DNA from: Odoribacteraceae bacterium
Lineage (GTDB): Bacteria; Bacteroidota; Bacteroidia; Bacteroidales; Marinifilaceae
Reading direction: 5' to 3'
DNA: 15,147 nt
Assembly: GCA_031279175.1 (NCBI GenBank)
Contig: JAITJA010000084.1
Coordinates: 1-15,147 of the forward strand
The notes below the pieces were generated by a model. The model ran no database searches and was not told the DNA's origin. It worked only from the letters and a program-made list of their open reading frames with translations. This document shows positions 7,244 through 14,919 of the stretch, in pieces (position 1 is the first letter of the stretch; each line of letters begins with the position of its first letter). Position numbers and translations under genes: made by a program.

Positions 7244-8341
7244 CTATTCCCTGGCCGTGAGAATGTATTCATCCCAGCCGGTGAGGCCAAGCCAGCTCTC
7301 GTAGAACTCCATCTCGATGTGCAGTTCTTTCTTCTTGGGATTGTAGTAGGATTGCTCCGTTACCACGTGATTGCCGGTCGGGCTGAACGACTCGAGGAAT
7401 GCGGTTACTGCCACCCGGTAACATCCCGGCGCGTTGGGCGCTTCCTCGTAGTACAGCTTGAAGCATAACGGGTAGACCCATTTCGCCCCGGACGCCGAGA
7501 AGACGTAGTCGAAGTCGGTGCCGGAAAAGTCTGCTGACCTGTTCCATGACCACTCGAAGTCGGCGTCGGCCAGGCTCATGTACGCGGACTTGGTGATGAT
7601 TAGCCCGGTGATAGCACCTCTTGCCCTGGATTCGCGGACGATCTGCACGTCGTACTCACCCGCGAGATTAACCGGCACGATCCTGAAACCTCCGAAGAGA
7701 GTCAAGGCGAGCGTCCCGAGATCCACGCGGATGGTCTCCCCCGGCAACCCTCCCTCGTCGGGCATGTTGACGCGGAAGTCGAGCGTGTCATACTCCGGGT
7801 GGGCCAGTCTCAGGTTATAGATTCCCGGGCCTGGTAGCCGGATATTGACGCTGCCCTCCTCGTTAGTGCCGTCAGAGCCGGTGAGCAGCCCGAGGATGGA
7901 GACCCCCTGCACGGGCAAGTAGGTAGAATCATCCACGACATTCAACGCGGCCACGTAATTGACGGCTTTCATGTTCAGGCCGACGATCTCGTCGATCATC
8001 TTGTTCGTTCCCTCCTCCACCTCTCCGATAGAGACGGCGGTGGTATAGGTATCGTAGATCTCGTGGCTAAACTCCAGCCCGACGAGCGCCCGCGGCGCGC
8101 TCTCGAGGTTAATCGTGACAGAGCCGTCGGAGGCTGTAGTCTCCGATATTTTCAGCAGCGTGTGCTTCACCGCCACGCCGGCGAGCGGCTGGCGAGTAGC
8201 GTCGTCCACGACAGTGAGGCGGATAGTCGCGCTCCCGGCCGCGTATTCCTCGTTATCGCCCGTCGACGCGGCATCGTCCCCGCAGGAGATGGCGCAGAGA
8301 GCGAAACATCCTCCAAGTATCAAGTGAAATATCTTTTTCAT
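7244..8341 (-). CDS. Surface lipoprotein with two Ig/carboxypeptidase-regulatory-like repeats and the shared C-terminal domain
   Basis: This 365-aa lipoprotein has lipobox AISC (C20) followed by GDD, favouring export to the cell surface. Residues 40-105 and 129-193 are two copies of one beta-sandwich-like repeat: VVDDATRQPLAGV versus VVDDSTYLPVQGV, GSVTINL versus GSVNIRL, SHEIYDTYT versus AHPEYDTLD. The pattern (variable turn, PLxGVxV, then a glycine turn and strands) resembles CarboxypepD_reg-like domains. Residues about 225-365 are the aromatic-rich C-terminal domain also found in the BACON lipoprotein. No catalytic residues are evident, so a binding or scaffolding function at the surface is inferred. 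It begins 18 nt after the stop codon of the DUF5007 gene. The full protein is not one I can name. Confidence 0.8.
   Translation of the reverse strand: MKKIFHLILGGCFALCAISCGDDAASTGDNEEYAAGSATIRLTVVDDATRQPLAGVAVKHTLLKISETTASDGSVTINLESAPRALVGLEFSHEIYDTYTTAVSIGEVEEGTNKMIDEIVGLNMKAVNYVAALNVVDDSTYLPVQGVSILGLLTGSDGTNEEGSVNIRLPGPGIYNLRLAHPEYDTLDFRVNMPDEGGLPGETIRVDLGTLALTLFGGFRIVPVNLAGEYDVQIVRESRARGAITGLIITKSAYMSLADADFEWSWNRSADFSGTDFDYVFSASGAKWVYPLCFKLYYEEAPNAPGCYRVAVTAFLESFSPTGNHVVTEQSYYNPKKKELHIEMEFYESWLGLTGWDEYILTARE
7247..7669 (-). other. Copy 1 of the shared aromatic-rich C-terminal domain
   Basis: Residues about 225-365 contain LAGEYDVQIV, DADFEWSWNRSADF, FDYVFSASGAKWVYPL, EEAPNAPGCYRVAVTAFLES, TEQSYYNPKKKEL and EFYESWLGLTGWDEYIL. 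Each block has a counterpart in the same order in the BACON lipoprotein (3527-3943). The upstream parts of the two proteins are unrelated, so this is a mobile module shared by two lipoproteins of one locus. Confidence 0.8.
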
Positions 8342-8359
8342 GTGTCGAAGTTTTAATGG

Positions 8360-9391
8360 TTATACCTTTTCCACGATGCCGTTATCGTCCGCCCCTGTCA
8401 TCTGGTAAGTCACCTCGAAGACCCCCATGCGCAGGATCTCCCAGCTGAAGCGGATATAGATATCCATCCCCAGTGTCGTGGCGGAGGGGATAACGCGGTA
8501 GCAGTTGAGGCGCTGGTTACTGCTCGTGCGGGCCTCTACCAGCGGGAATGGGACGAGGCGGAAGGGGGTGATGATCGCGTCATCCGTGTAGAACATCTTC
8601 TGCCACGGGCTACGGTTCTCGAAGCACCCGACGCTGGCGTCCGTGCGCTGGCGGATCTGCCCGCCGGTGAAAGGATCCGTTCCCCCGGCCCAGCTGAATG
8701 CCTTGCCGTAGTTGTCCAGCACCTTCACGACCATGTACCCGTAATCCTCCTCGAAAGTGCCACCTGCAGCGGATAGCTTGGCCTGGAAAGCCGTCAGGTC
8801 CGCGCCCGTCAACTCGCGATAGGTGATCTTTGGCTCGGGGCGAGTGCCCGAGGTGGCGCTGTTCCAGAGGTTGTAATCGTCGCCGATGCTAAAGAAGCTG
8901 GCTTGCTCGCCGAGCAGTATCGTGCAGGCATTCTTCAGGACGATCGATCCGCGGACGTTCGTCACCTTCACGTCGATCTCGTAGTCGCCGACCGGCACGT
9001 CCCTTGTTCCCTCCGTGAACTCGAGGCGTCCCCCCACGGGATTCACCTGGAAGATCGGGTAGGCCTTGCGGGAGTATTTGGCGAACACCTGGTCCCAGGT
9101 AGAGTCGACAGCCGGGTTGATCTCTTCGAGCCAGAAGGCGACCTCGCCTTCCCCGTACCATGCTGGTTCGCGTTGTCCTGTCCGCACGTTGCGGATGTCG
9201 AGCAGCTCGACGTGGAAGGGCGCGGTGGAGTTATCGCCGGCGATGGCCGCTGAGAAGACCGTGCTTCCTTGCGCCACCTCCAGCGGGTTCTGCGTGTAGT
9301 GGATATTCTTGCTCAGGTATCCCTCCTCTATCACGTCACAGGCGACCAGGCCCGCGACGAACATTCCGAATAGCAATATCTGTTTTCTCAT
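8360..9391 (-). CDS. DUF5007 family lipoprotein
   Basis: The product is a 343-aa lipoprotein with lipobox LVAC (C18). Its opening, EEGYLSKNIHYTQNPLEVAQGS, and the block ending VPVGDYEIDVKVTNVRGS match my memory of the DUF5007 family found beside SusC/SusD genes in Bacteroidota. Function is unknown; a ligand-binding or accessory surface role is inferred from the context. It is a paralogue of the first 320 residues of the peptidase protein at 4835-7162, with conserved RELTGADLTAFQAKL, CFENRSPWQKMFYTDDAI and GVFEVT. It ends just where the fused protein passes into its peptidase half. It lies 11 nt after the fasciclin-like gene. Confidence 0.8.
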   Translation of the reverse strand: MRKQILLFGMFVAGLVACDVIEEGYLSKNIHYTQNPLEVAQGSTVFSAAIAGDNSTAPFHVELLDIRNVRTGQREPAWYGEGEVAFWLEEINPAVDSTWDQVFAKYSRKAYPIFQVNPVGGRLEFTEGTRDVPVGDYEIDVKVTNVRGSIVLKNACTILLGEQASFFSIGDDYNLWNSATSGTRPEPKITYRELTGADLTAFQAKLSAAGGTFEEDYGYMVVKVLDNYGKAFSWAGGTDPFTGGQIRQRTDASVGCFENRSPWQKMFYTDDAIITPFRLVPFPLVEARTSSNQRLNCYRVIPSATTLGMDIYIRFSWEILRMGVFEVTYQMTGADDNGIVEKV

Positions 9392-9402
9392 TGTTTCTTG
9401 AT

Positions 9403-10125
9403 TTAAGGTAAGGTTCTCACGACAAAGGCAGAAAAGACGTGGCTGTTATCCAGCACGTGGAGCACCGTTCCCGTCGGCGTGCAGATGATCCCGGTAGTCT
9501 GGCACTTCGCGGTGATGTCCCGCTCCTCGATATCAATCTCGGTCGTGCCTCCCAGCGGGTCGATTTCCATCCCGTAGATCTTCCGCATGTAGAGGAAGTA
9601 GGGTTTGGTCGTGATGGGCATCTCCCCGATGCGGCTGGTAAAGGTCCAGTCCGCGCTATTTGTCGACTCGGCGCGGTAGACGGCGTACCCCGACCCGTCG
9701 CCCGAGTACGAGAGGAACTCCGTTGGTGTAGTGGGCGCGGTGGCCAGCTCGATCTTGTCCTGGAAGAAATAGATCCGCACGGAGTCCGCCGTGAACTGCG
9801 TCTTGAGCGAATCCATGTTAAAGACCCATCCCTCGTCGCCGTGCAACTGGGAGAGGTAAGCGGAACGTTGCGTCATCAGCGCCTTCACCGAGAAGTCGGT
9901 CGGGATGATAACGGTAGCGGCCTCGTTCATCTCGTTCTTCAGGCCGAAATGGTCGATGATCTCTATGATCGAGTCGAACATGTGGTAGGAGTGAGAGGCG
10001 AGGTAATCGTATGGCGTCTTGTCCACGTTCGGGTCATGTACACCCCCGTCTTCCAGGTAATCTTGCATGCAAGAGGAGAAGGCGAAGAGGATTCCCGCGA
10101 TGATGTATAGCTGTAATTTTTTCAT
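9403..10125 (-). CDS. Fasciclin (FAS1)-like domain lipoprotein
   Basis: This 240-aa lipoprotein has lipobox FSSC (C19). A single divergent FAS1-like fold is suggested by the N-terminal helix TPYDYLASHSYHMFDSIIE, the strand TVIIPTDFSVKAL (compare the usual TVFAPTDxAF) and the closing GTVLHVLDNSHVF (compare NGVIHVID). FAS1 domains mediate adhesion or binding to proteins and glycans. In Bacteroidota such proteins commonly sit between SusD and DUF5007 genes. It may therefore be part of the outer-membrane SusC/SusD complex or bind the ligand; no enzyme motif is seen. It starts 18 nt after the SusD stop. Confidence 0.75.
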   Translation of the reverse strand: MKKLQLYIIAGILFAFSSCMQDYLEDGGVHDPNVDKTPYDYLASHSYHMFDSIIEIIDHFGLKNEMNEAATVIIPTDFSVKALMTQRSAYLSQLHGDEGWVFNMDSLKTQFTADSVRIYFFQDKIELATAPTTPTEFLSYSGDGSGYAVYRAESTNSADWTFTSRIGEMPITTKPYFLYMRKIYGMEIDPLGGTTEIDIEERDITAKCQTTGIICTPTGTVLHVLDNSHVFSAFVVRTLP

Positions 10126-10143
10126 ACGTGCATGTTTTTACGG

Positions 10144-11631
10144 TTAAATCTTTCCTTGCCAGTACGAGGTCTGGCGGATCGCGTCATTGCCGCTGAAGAG
10201 GTCCGGGTCGAGCGGCCAGTAATTTTTCCCCCGGGCCAGGTCGGACTCCGTGATATTCTGGAAGAGGGAGGAGCCCGTGATGTTATAATAGCGCACGAGA
10301 TCGAAGAAGCGGTGTCCCTCGAGGAATAACTCGCGGAAGCGCTCGTCGAGGATCGCCCGTTGCAACGAACTGCTACCGTCGAAGCCGGGCAGGCCGGAGC
10401 GTTGGCGGATCTGGTTCAACAGCGAGATCGCGGCGCTACTTCCTTTCCCTTGCGCCGTCAGCGCCTCGGCTTTCAGCAGCATGATGTCGGCGAGGCGGAA
10501 GATGACGTAGTTATTCGTGATATAGACTTGCGTCCCGCCCACCTCTTGCAGGTCGGTATACTTCGTGCAGATCAACTTACCACCCGTGGCAGTGCCGAAG
10601 AAGGTAGAGAGGCGCGCGTCGAGCGAGTCGGAGAAGGTATTCTTCACGAGCGTTTCGTTCAGTTGTTTATTTGCCTGCTCCTTGTTATTAAAGACATTCG
10701 TCAGGTAGGGTGACGCGAGGATATCGAGGAAGAAGACCGTGGTATAGGTCACGTCCGACGACTCCGCCGGTGCTTCCGCGCGGGAGTTGAAATAGAGTTG
10801 GAAGATCAACTCGCTCGAGTTATTGTCGTAGATATCCGTTAGCGTGGCGGCATCCTCCAGCGCGTAGAGCGGGGAGTTGAGGATCGAGTCACAGGCGATG
10901 ACGCACTTCGCGTAGTCCTTGTCCCAGGCGGAGACATGCGCGAGGGTAGCGAAAACGATCCCCTTGCTGGCGCGTATCGTGAAGTCGCTCGCGTCATCGT
11001 ACGACCAGGGCAGGCGTTGTCGCGCCTCCTCGAGGTCGCCGTAGATCACCGCGGCCACGTCGTTCAGCGGCGCGCGCGGCTCGTACGGCACGTTCATCAA
11101 GTCATCCGGCGAGGTAGTGACGACGGGGACTTCCCCCCATATCCGGTACATCGTGAAATAGGAGAATCCGCGCAGGAAATAGAGCTCCCCGGTCAACCGC
11201 TCCTTGACGCCCTCCTCGAAGAGCGCGTCATCCATGTCCGCGATCTTCTTGATGGCCCGGTTGCACTGGTTAATTGTCCGGTAGAAGAGCTGGTAATTGC
11301 GCAATTGTTTCATTGGCCGCGCCGGGTCGCTGGCCGGTACGGCGTAATCCAGCCTGAACTCGCTCATCTGCGCCCAGTCGGGATCCTCGTAGATAAACGC
11401 GTTGAATATATTCGTGCCGGCCACGTCCCCGTAGGCATAATAGGCGGAGTGGTTTGCCAGCGAGGCGCGCAGTAACCCGTAAGCGCCGGAGATAGCCGTT
11501 TCCGCGTCCTCCTGGCTTGTCCAGTAGAACTCGTCGACCACCTCGCTGATGGGTTCCCTGTCAAGGAAGTCGGAGCAGCCGGTTGACATCAAGGTTGCCG
11601 CGATGCACAGTATCGTTCTGAATGTTTTCAT
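10144..11631 (-). CDS. susD: SusD/RagB-like outer-membrane glycan-binding lipoprotein
   Basis: The product is a 495-aa surface lipoprotein that caps the SusC transporter and captures ligand. The start was set at 11631 because the protein then begins MKTFRTILCIAATLMSTGCSDFL, an export signal with lipobox STGC (C19); an in-frame extension upstream overlaps susC and has no signal character. Family hallmarks are DFLDREP after the lipobox, helical TPR-like content (LTGELYFLRGFSYFTMYRIWGEVPVV) and the C-terminal block AILDERFRELFLEGHRFFDLVRY followed by NYWPLDPD. It begins 19 nt after the susC stop. The ligand cannot be read from the sequence; susD is used here as a family symbol, not as starch specificity. 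Confidence 0.95.
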   Translation of the reverse strand: MKTFRTILCIAATLMSTGCSDFLDREPISEVVDEFYWTSQEDAETAISGAYGLLRASLANHSAYYAYGDVAGTNIFNAFIYEDPDWAQMSEFRLDYAVPASDPARPMKQLRNYQLFYRTINQCNRAIKKIADMDDALFEEGVKERLTGELYFLRGFSYFTMYRIWGEVPVVTTSPDDLMNVPYEPRAPLNDVAAVIYGDLEEARQRLPWSYDDASDFTIRASKGIVFATLAHVSAWDKDYAKCVIACDSILNSPLYALEDAATLTDIYDNNSSELIFQLYFNSRAEAPAESSDVTYTTVFFLDILASPYLTNVFNNKEQANKQLNETLVKNTFSDSLDARLSTFFGTATGGKLICTKYTDLQEVGGTQVYITNNYVIFRLADIMLLKAEALTAQGKGSSAAISLLNQIRQRSGLPGFDGSSSLQRAILDERFRELFLEGHRFFDLVRYYNITGSSLFQNITESDLARGKNYWPLDPDLFSGNDAIRQTSYWQGKI

Positions 11632-11650
11632 GATCTCTCTTTTTTTCAAG

Positions 11651-14600
11651 TTAGAATGTAATTTCCGCGCCGAAGGTGAACTTGTGCGGCAGCGGGTACT
11701 CGGAACCGGACGCCGTGCCGTTGGCGCTGATATTCTCCGGGTCGGGGTAGGTCTCGCTCCGGGAGAAGACGTAGACATTATCCATGTACCCGTACACGCG
11801 GAAGCGTTGCAGCTTGATCTTATCGAGCCACTTCTTCGGCAGCTCGTAGCTCAACGCGATATTCTTGACGCGGAAGAAGCTCCCGTCGTCGACGTAGATA
11901 TCGTGGGCGACGTGCCCGTTATCCATGTGCCCGCTATCGATGAGCGTGGGCAGGTCGGCCTTTTGCCCGACGGTAGTGAAATAGGTCAGGCCGCCGAAGT
12001 CCAGCGCGGGACCGGAATTCCTGCCCCACGAGTCACCGTTCCAGTACTGCCCGCCGTTGATCCTGTCGGAGAGGAAGCCGTTCCAGAAGGTACGTTCGAA
12101 GACATAGTTGCAGAACACCCGCAACGATAGGTTCTTCCACCGCAGCATCGTGCTGATACCGCCGTAATACTTCGGGTCGGGGTTACCGAGCGACACCTTA
12201 TCATTGCCGTCGATATTATAGTCGCCGTTCTGGTCGACGCTCGCGATATCCCCTGCCTGCATGGTCACTTGCGAGGAGTAGAGGGGGTTTGTCCCGGAGT
12301 GCGTCATGCGCTTTCCGGTGAGCGGGTCGACGGGCACTTCATCGTTTGTCGCGTAGATACCGGTTGTCTTCCACCCGGTGATCTCGTACAGGGGTCGTCC
12401 CACCGTCAGGATAAACTCCTGCCAGTCCGCGCCCGTGACGATACTCCGGTTACCGTTCGGGAGGCTCTTGATCTGGTTATTATTGATCGCGAGGTTCGCG
12501 TCGATTGTCCACTGGAAATCGCTCTGGTAGGGAAGCAGGTCGAGGTTCAGCTGGAACTCCACGCCGCTGTTGCGCACCCCGACGAGGTTATTTGTCGCCT
12601 CCGTGTAGCCCGTGGTCTCGGGCAGGGAGTAGTTAAAGATCATCTCCTCCGAGTCGCGGATATAATAGTCCGTCGTGAGGCGGAAGCGTTTATGCAGCAG
12701 GTGCAATTCCAGCCCGACATTCATCTGCTTTGACTCCTCCCAGCTCAGCTCCCTCGAGGTAACCGGGTTCCCGAAGTCATAAACGATACCGGCGTCGCCG
12801 TTATACGAGAAGACATTGCTCGAGCCGCGATAATTCAGGTAGGGAGTCATCCCCCGGTACGCGTCATAGAATCCGGCGGGGTCGTTTCCCGTCATCCCGT
12901 AGCTCCCGCGCACCTTCAGGAAGTCGAGCACCGGCCCAGACGGCAGGAACTCTTCTTTCGTGACGATCCACCCCAGCGAAACGGCGGGGAAATGCCCCCA
13001 GCGGTTGTCCTTCCCGAACCGCGACGAGCCGTCCATGCGCCAGTTGAAGGAGAAAAGGTAGCGATCATACAGGTCATAATTCAAGCGGGCGAACCATGAC
13101 AACCGCGACCGCTCTTCTATCGAGGAGTAGACGCTGGAGTTCTCCGACAGCACGCCTTGTAGCGTGCGAATCGAGTTCGAGGGAATGTAACTCCCCGACT
13201 CCCACATGTAGTGTGTCCGGAAATACTCGGCCCCTTGCCCCACCAGCATCATCACGTTGTGCATCTCGTTGAAACTGCCCCCGTACTGCAAGTAGTTCTC
13301 GACCTCCCACCGGGTCGACGACGTGGAGGCGGCCGTCGCGTAGGCGTTATTATTATTCAGGTACGAGGGGATAAAGTAATCATTCTCCTGCGCCCTGTAA
13401 TTATAGGAGTAAGAGGTTGTCCACCTCAGCCCCTCGAGCGGTTCGATATTCACCTGGAAATTGGCGCTCAGGTCCCGGTCGAAGTTATTATCGAGACGGT
13501 CCGTGTTTCGGCCCTGGAGGTTGCTGATATCCTCGTCCGTCAGCTTGTAGAACGACGAGGGGAACGACCACGAGTCGAACGCGTTATTCGTCCCGCCGAT
13601 CGTCTTCTTTCTACCCGTCTCCGCGAAGCGGATATTGGTCAGGAAATTCAGGTACCGGTATGGCGTCCCGTTCAGGTACAGCGACGCGGTATTCCTCGTG
13701 AACTCCGTGCCGATGATAGCCCCTTCCTCCTTGTAATGATTATACGAGAAGCGGTAGCTGATGCTCTGTCCCATCGCGGCGATCGACGCGTCAAAATTCT
13801 GGATGATCCCCTTGCGCAAGATAATCCCTTGCCAGTCCGTGTTATTATTAAAAGCGGGGTTCAAGCTATCCGTGATCCAGTAATTGATATCGGAAAATCC
13901 CTGCTCGCCGAGGTACTGGTAGAGCAGCCGCGTCTTCAGCCTCCGTTCGGCCGTCCCCACGAGCGTCGAGCGCAGCGTCGGCCTCATCGAGACCCCGACG
14001 TACGCGTTCACGCGCACCTGTGGCGCTCCCGACTTCGGCGTTTTTGTCTTGATAATGATCACGCCGTTTGCTGCACGCGCGCCGTAAATGGCAGAGGCGG
14101 CGGCGTCCTTGAGCACGTCTATGGTCTCGATATCGTTCGGGTTCACGCCCGCTATCGGGTTCGTGCCGGTAACATCGATGGCCCCGACGTCGGCCACGTC
14201 CATCACGATCCCGTCAACGACGTAGAGCGGCGTGCTCCTCGACCACTCGTTGGCGATGCTCGTGTTTCCCCGGAGGGTGACGATCCCTTGCGCCCCCGGC
14301 TCGCCGGTGATATTAAGGACGTTCAGCCCGGCGATCTTCCCTTGCAACGCCATCTCGACGCTCGGCACGGGGATGTTCTCCAGCACCTCGCCGCGGACGC
14401 TGGAAATGGCTGCCGTTGATTTCTCTCGCTGGATGGTCTGGTAGCCGATGATGACCGTCTCCTTGAGTTGCGCGATATCCTCTTGCAGCACGACGTTAAT
14501 TTCCGTCTTCCCCTGCACGGGAATCTCTTGTACCTTGTAGCTGATAAAGCTAAAGACCAGCACGGCGTCTCCCGGGACGTTCAGCTCGTACCTCCCGTTG

Positions 14601-14818
14601 ACGTCGGTAGCCTTGCCGGTGCCGCGCGCGGTTTTCACGTACACGCTCACGCCGGGCAACGGGAGGTTGCTCTCGTCCGTGACTGTACCGTAGACTTTCC
14701 GCGTCTCCTGGCCGACGGCGAACCGGGGCATGACAATACACGCCGCGAGGAGAAGAACTCCCAACCAGCGTTTAAGGAGTGTCCCTGTTCTCGTAGAGTT
14801 TGTAGTTGTTTTTTTCAT
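11651..14818 (-). CDS. susC: SusC/RagA-like TonB-dependent outer-membrane transporter
   Basis: The 1055-aa protein imports the ligand across the outer membrane using TonB/ExbBD energy. The start at 14818 gives MKKTTTNSTRT plus a typical signal peptide ending near AVGQ (residue 37); it is preceded by AAGGA at 4-nt spacing. Domains: carboxypeptidase-regulatory-like N-terminal domain about 41-112 (VYGTVTDESNLPLPGVSVYV), TonB-box region near KETVIIGYQT, plug about 120-260 with LQGKIAGLNV, TLRGNTSI, PLYVVDGIV and ASAIYGARAANGVIIIKTK, then a 22-strand barrel ending in the terminal Phe of FTFGAEITF. There is no STN (secretin/TonB N-terminal) signalling domain, so control by an anti-sigma factor is unlikely. 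It is the first gene of the operon, followed by susD after 19 nt. Confidence 0.97.
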   Translation of the reverse strand: MKKTTTNSTRTGTLLKRWLGVLLLAACIVMPRFAVGQETRKVYGTVTDESNLPLPGVSVYVKTARGTGKATDVNGRYELNVPGDAVLVFSFISYKVQEIPVQGKTEINVVLQEDIAQLKETVIIGYQTIQREKSTAAISSVRGEVLENIPVPSVEMALQGKIAGLNVLNITGEPGAQGIVTLRGNTSIANEWSRSTPLYVVDGIVMDVADVGAIDVTGTNPIAGVNPNDIETIDVLKDAAASAIYGARAANGVIIIKTKTPKSGAPQVRVNAYVGVSMRPTLRSTLVGTAERRLKTRLLYQYLGEQGFSDINYWITDSLNPAFNNNTDWQGIILRKGIIQNFDASIAAMGQSISYRFSYNHYKEEGAIIGTEFTRNTASLYLNGTPYRYLNFLTNIRFAETGRKKTIGGTNNAFDSWSFPSSFYKLTDEDISNLQGRNTDRLDNNFDRDLSANFQVNIEPLEGLRWTTSYSYNYRAQENDYFIPSYLNNNNAYATAASTSSTRWEVENYLQYGGSFNEMHNVMMLVGQGAEYFRTHYMWESGSYIPSNSIRTLQGVLSENSSVYSSIEERSRLSWFARLNYDLYDRYLFSFNWRMDGSSRFGKDNRWGHFPAVSLGWIVTKEEFLPSGPVLDFLKVRGSYGMTGNDPAGFYDAYRGMTPYLNYRGSSNVFSYNGDAGIVYDFGNPVTSRELSWEESKQMNVGLELHLLHKRFRLTTDYYIRDSEEMIFNYSLPETTGYTEATNNLVGVRNSGVEFQLNLDLLPYQSDFQWTIDANLAINNNQIKSLPNGNRSIVTGADWQEFILTVGRPLYEITGWKTTGIYATNDEVPVDPLTGKRMTHSGTNPLYSSQVTMQAGDIASVDQNGDYNIDGNDKVSLGNPDPKYYGGISTMLRWKNLSLRVFCNYVFERTFWNGFLSDRINGGQYWNGDSWGRNSGPALDFGGLTYFTTVGQKADLPTLIDSGHMDNGHVAHDIYVDDGSFFRVKNIALSYELPKKWLDKIKLQRFRVYGYMDNVYVFSRSETYPDPENISANGTASGSEYPLPHKFTFGAEITF

Positions 14819-14822
14819 AAAG

Positions 14823-14827
14823 TCCTT
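14823..14827 (-). promoter_or_regulatory. Ribosome binding site that sets the susC start
   Basis: On the minus strand AAGGA lies 4 nt before the ATG at 14818. It favours this codon over the in-frame ATG at 14881, whose extra 21 residues (MKSGINTFIVVTRV...) would sit ahead of the signal peptide and would overlap the proposed leader. Confidence 0.6.
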
Positions 14828-14884
14828 TTTATTGGTTTTAACTCGTGTGACAACGATGAAGGTGTTGATGCCACTCTTCACGTC

Positions 14885-14899
14885 TTCCTCGCGAAATTA
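14885..14899 (-). promoter_or_regulatory. Candidate susC operon promoter (-7 region)
   Basis: On the minus strand this reads TAATTTCGCGAGGAA; TAATTTCG (14892-14899) differs in one base from the Bacteroidota -7 consensus TAnnTTTG. It lies 66 nt upstream of the susC ATG and nearly matches the string before the zincin gene (3293-3307). The spot where a -33 element should be carries no TTG, and the 21-bp tandem repeat sits immediately upstream, as expected for an activator-dependent promoter. Confidence 0.45.
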
Positions 14900-14919
14900 C
14901 GTGTCTTCGCGTGGCGGGG

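Noticed and set aside
11632..11778. In-frame 49-residue N-terminal extension of SusD
   Set aside because: It overlaps the 3' end of susC, is Arg/Ser/Pro-rich, and would bury the lipoprotein signal MKTFRTILCIAATLMSTGC.
13211..14419. A 402-codon open frame on the plus strand opposite susC
   Set aside because: It lies entirely antisense to well-conserved SusC plug and barrel coding sequence. Its product has no signal, domain or normal composition (His/Arg/Val rich); long antisense frames are expected in GC-rich DNA.
11651..14818. Sigma/anti-sigma (FecI/FecR-type) regulation of the transporter
   Set aside because: SusC has no STN signalling domain before its carboxypeptidase-regulatory-like domain, and no fecI/fecR-like genes are present in the window.
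14819..14881. In-frame 21-residue extension of SusC from an ATG at 14881
   Set aside because: The signal peptide and ribosome binding site fit the start at 14818, and the longer start would fall only a few bases from the candidate -7 element.
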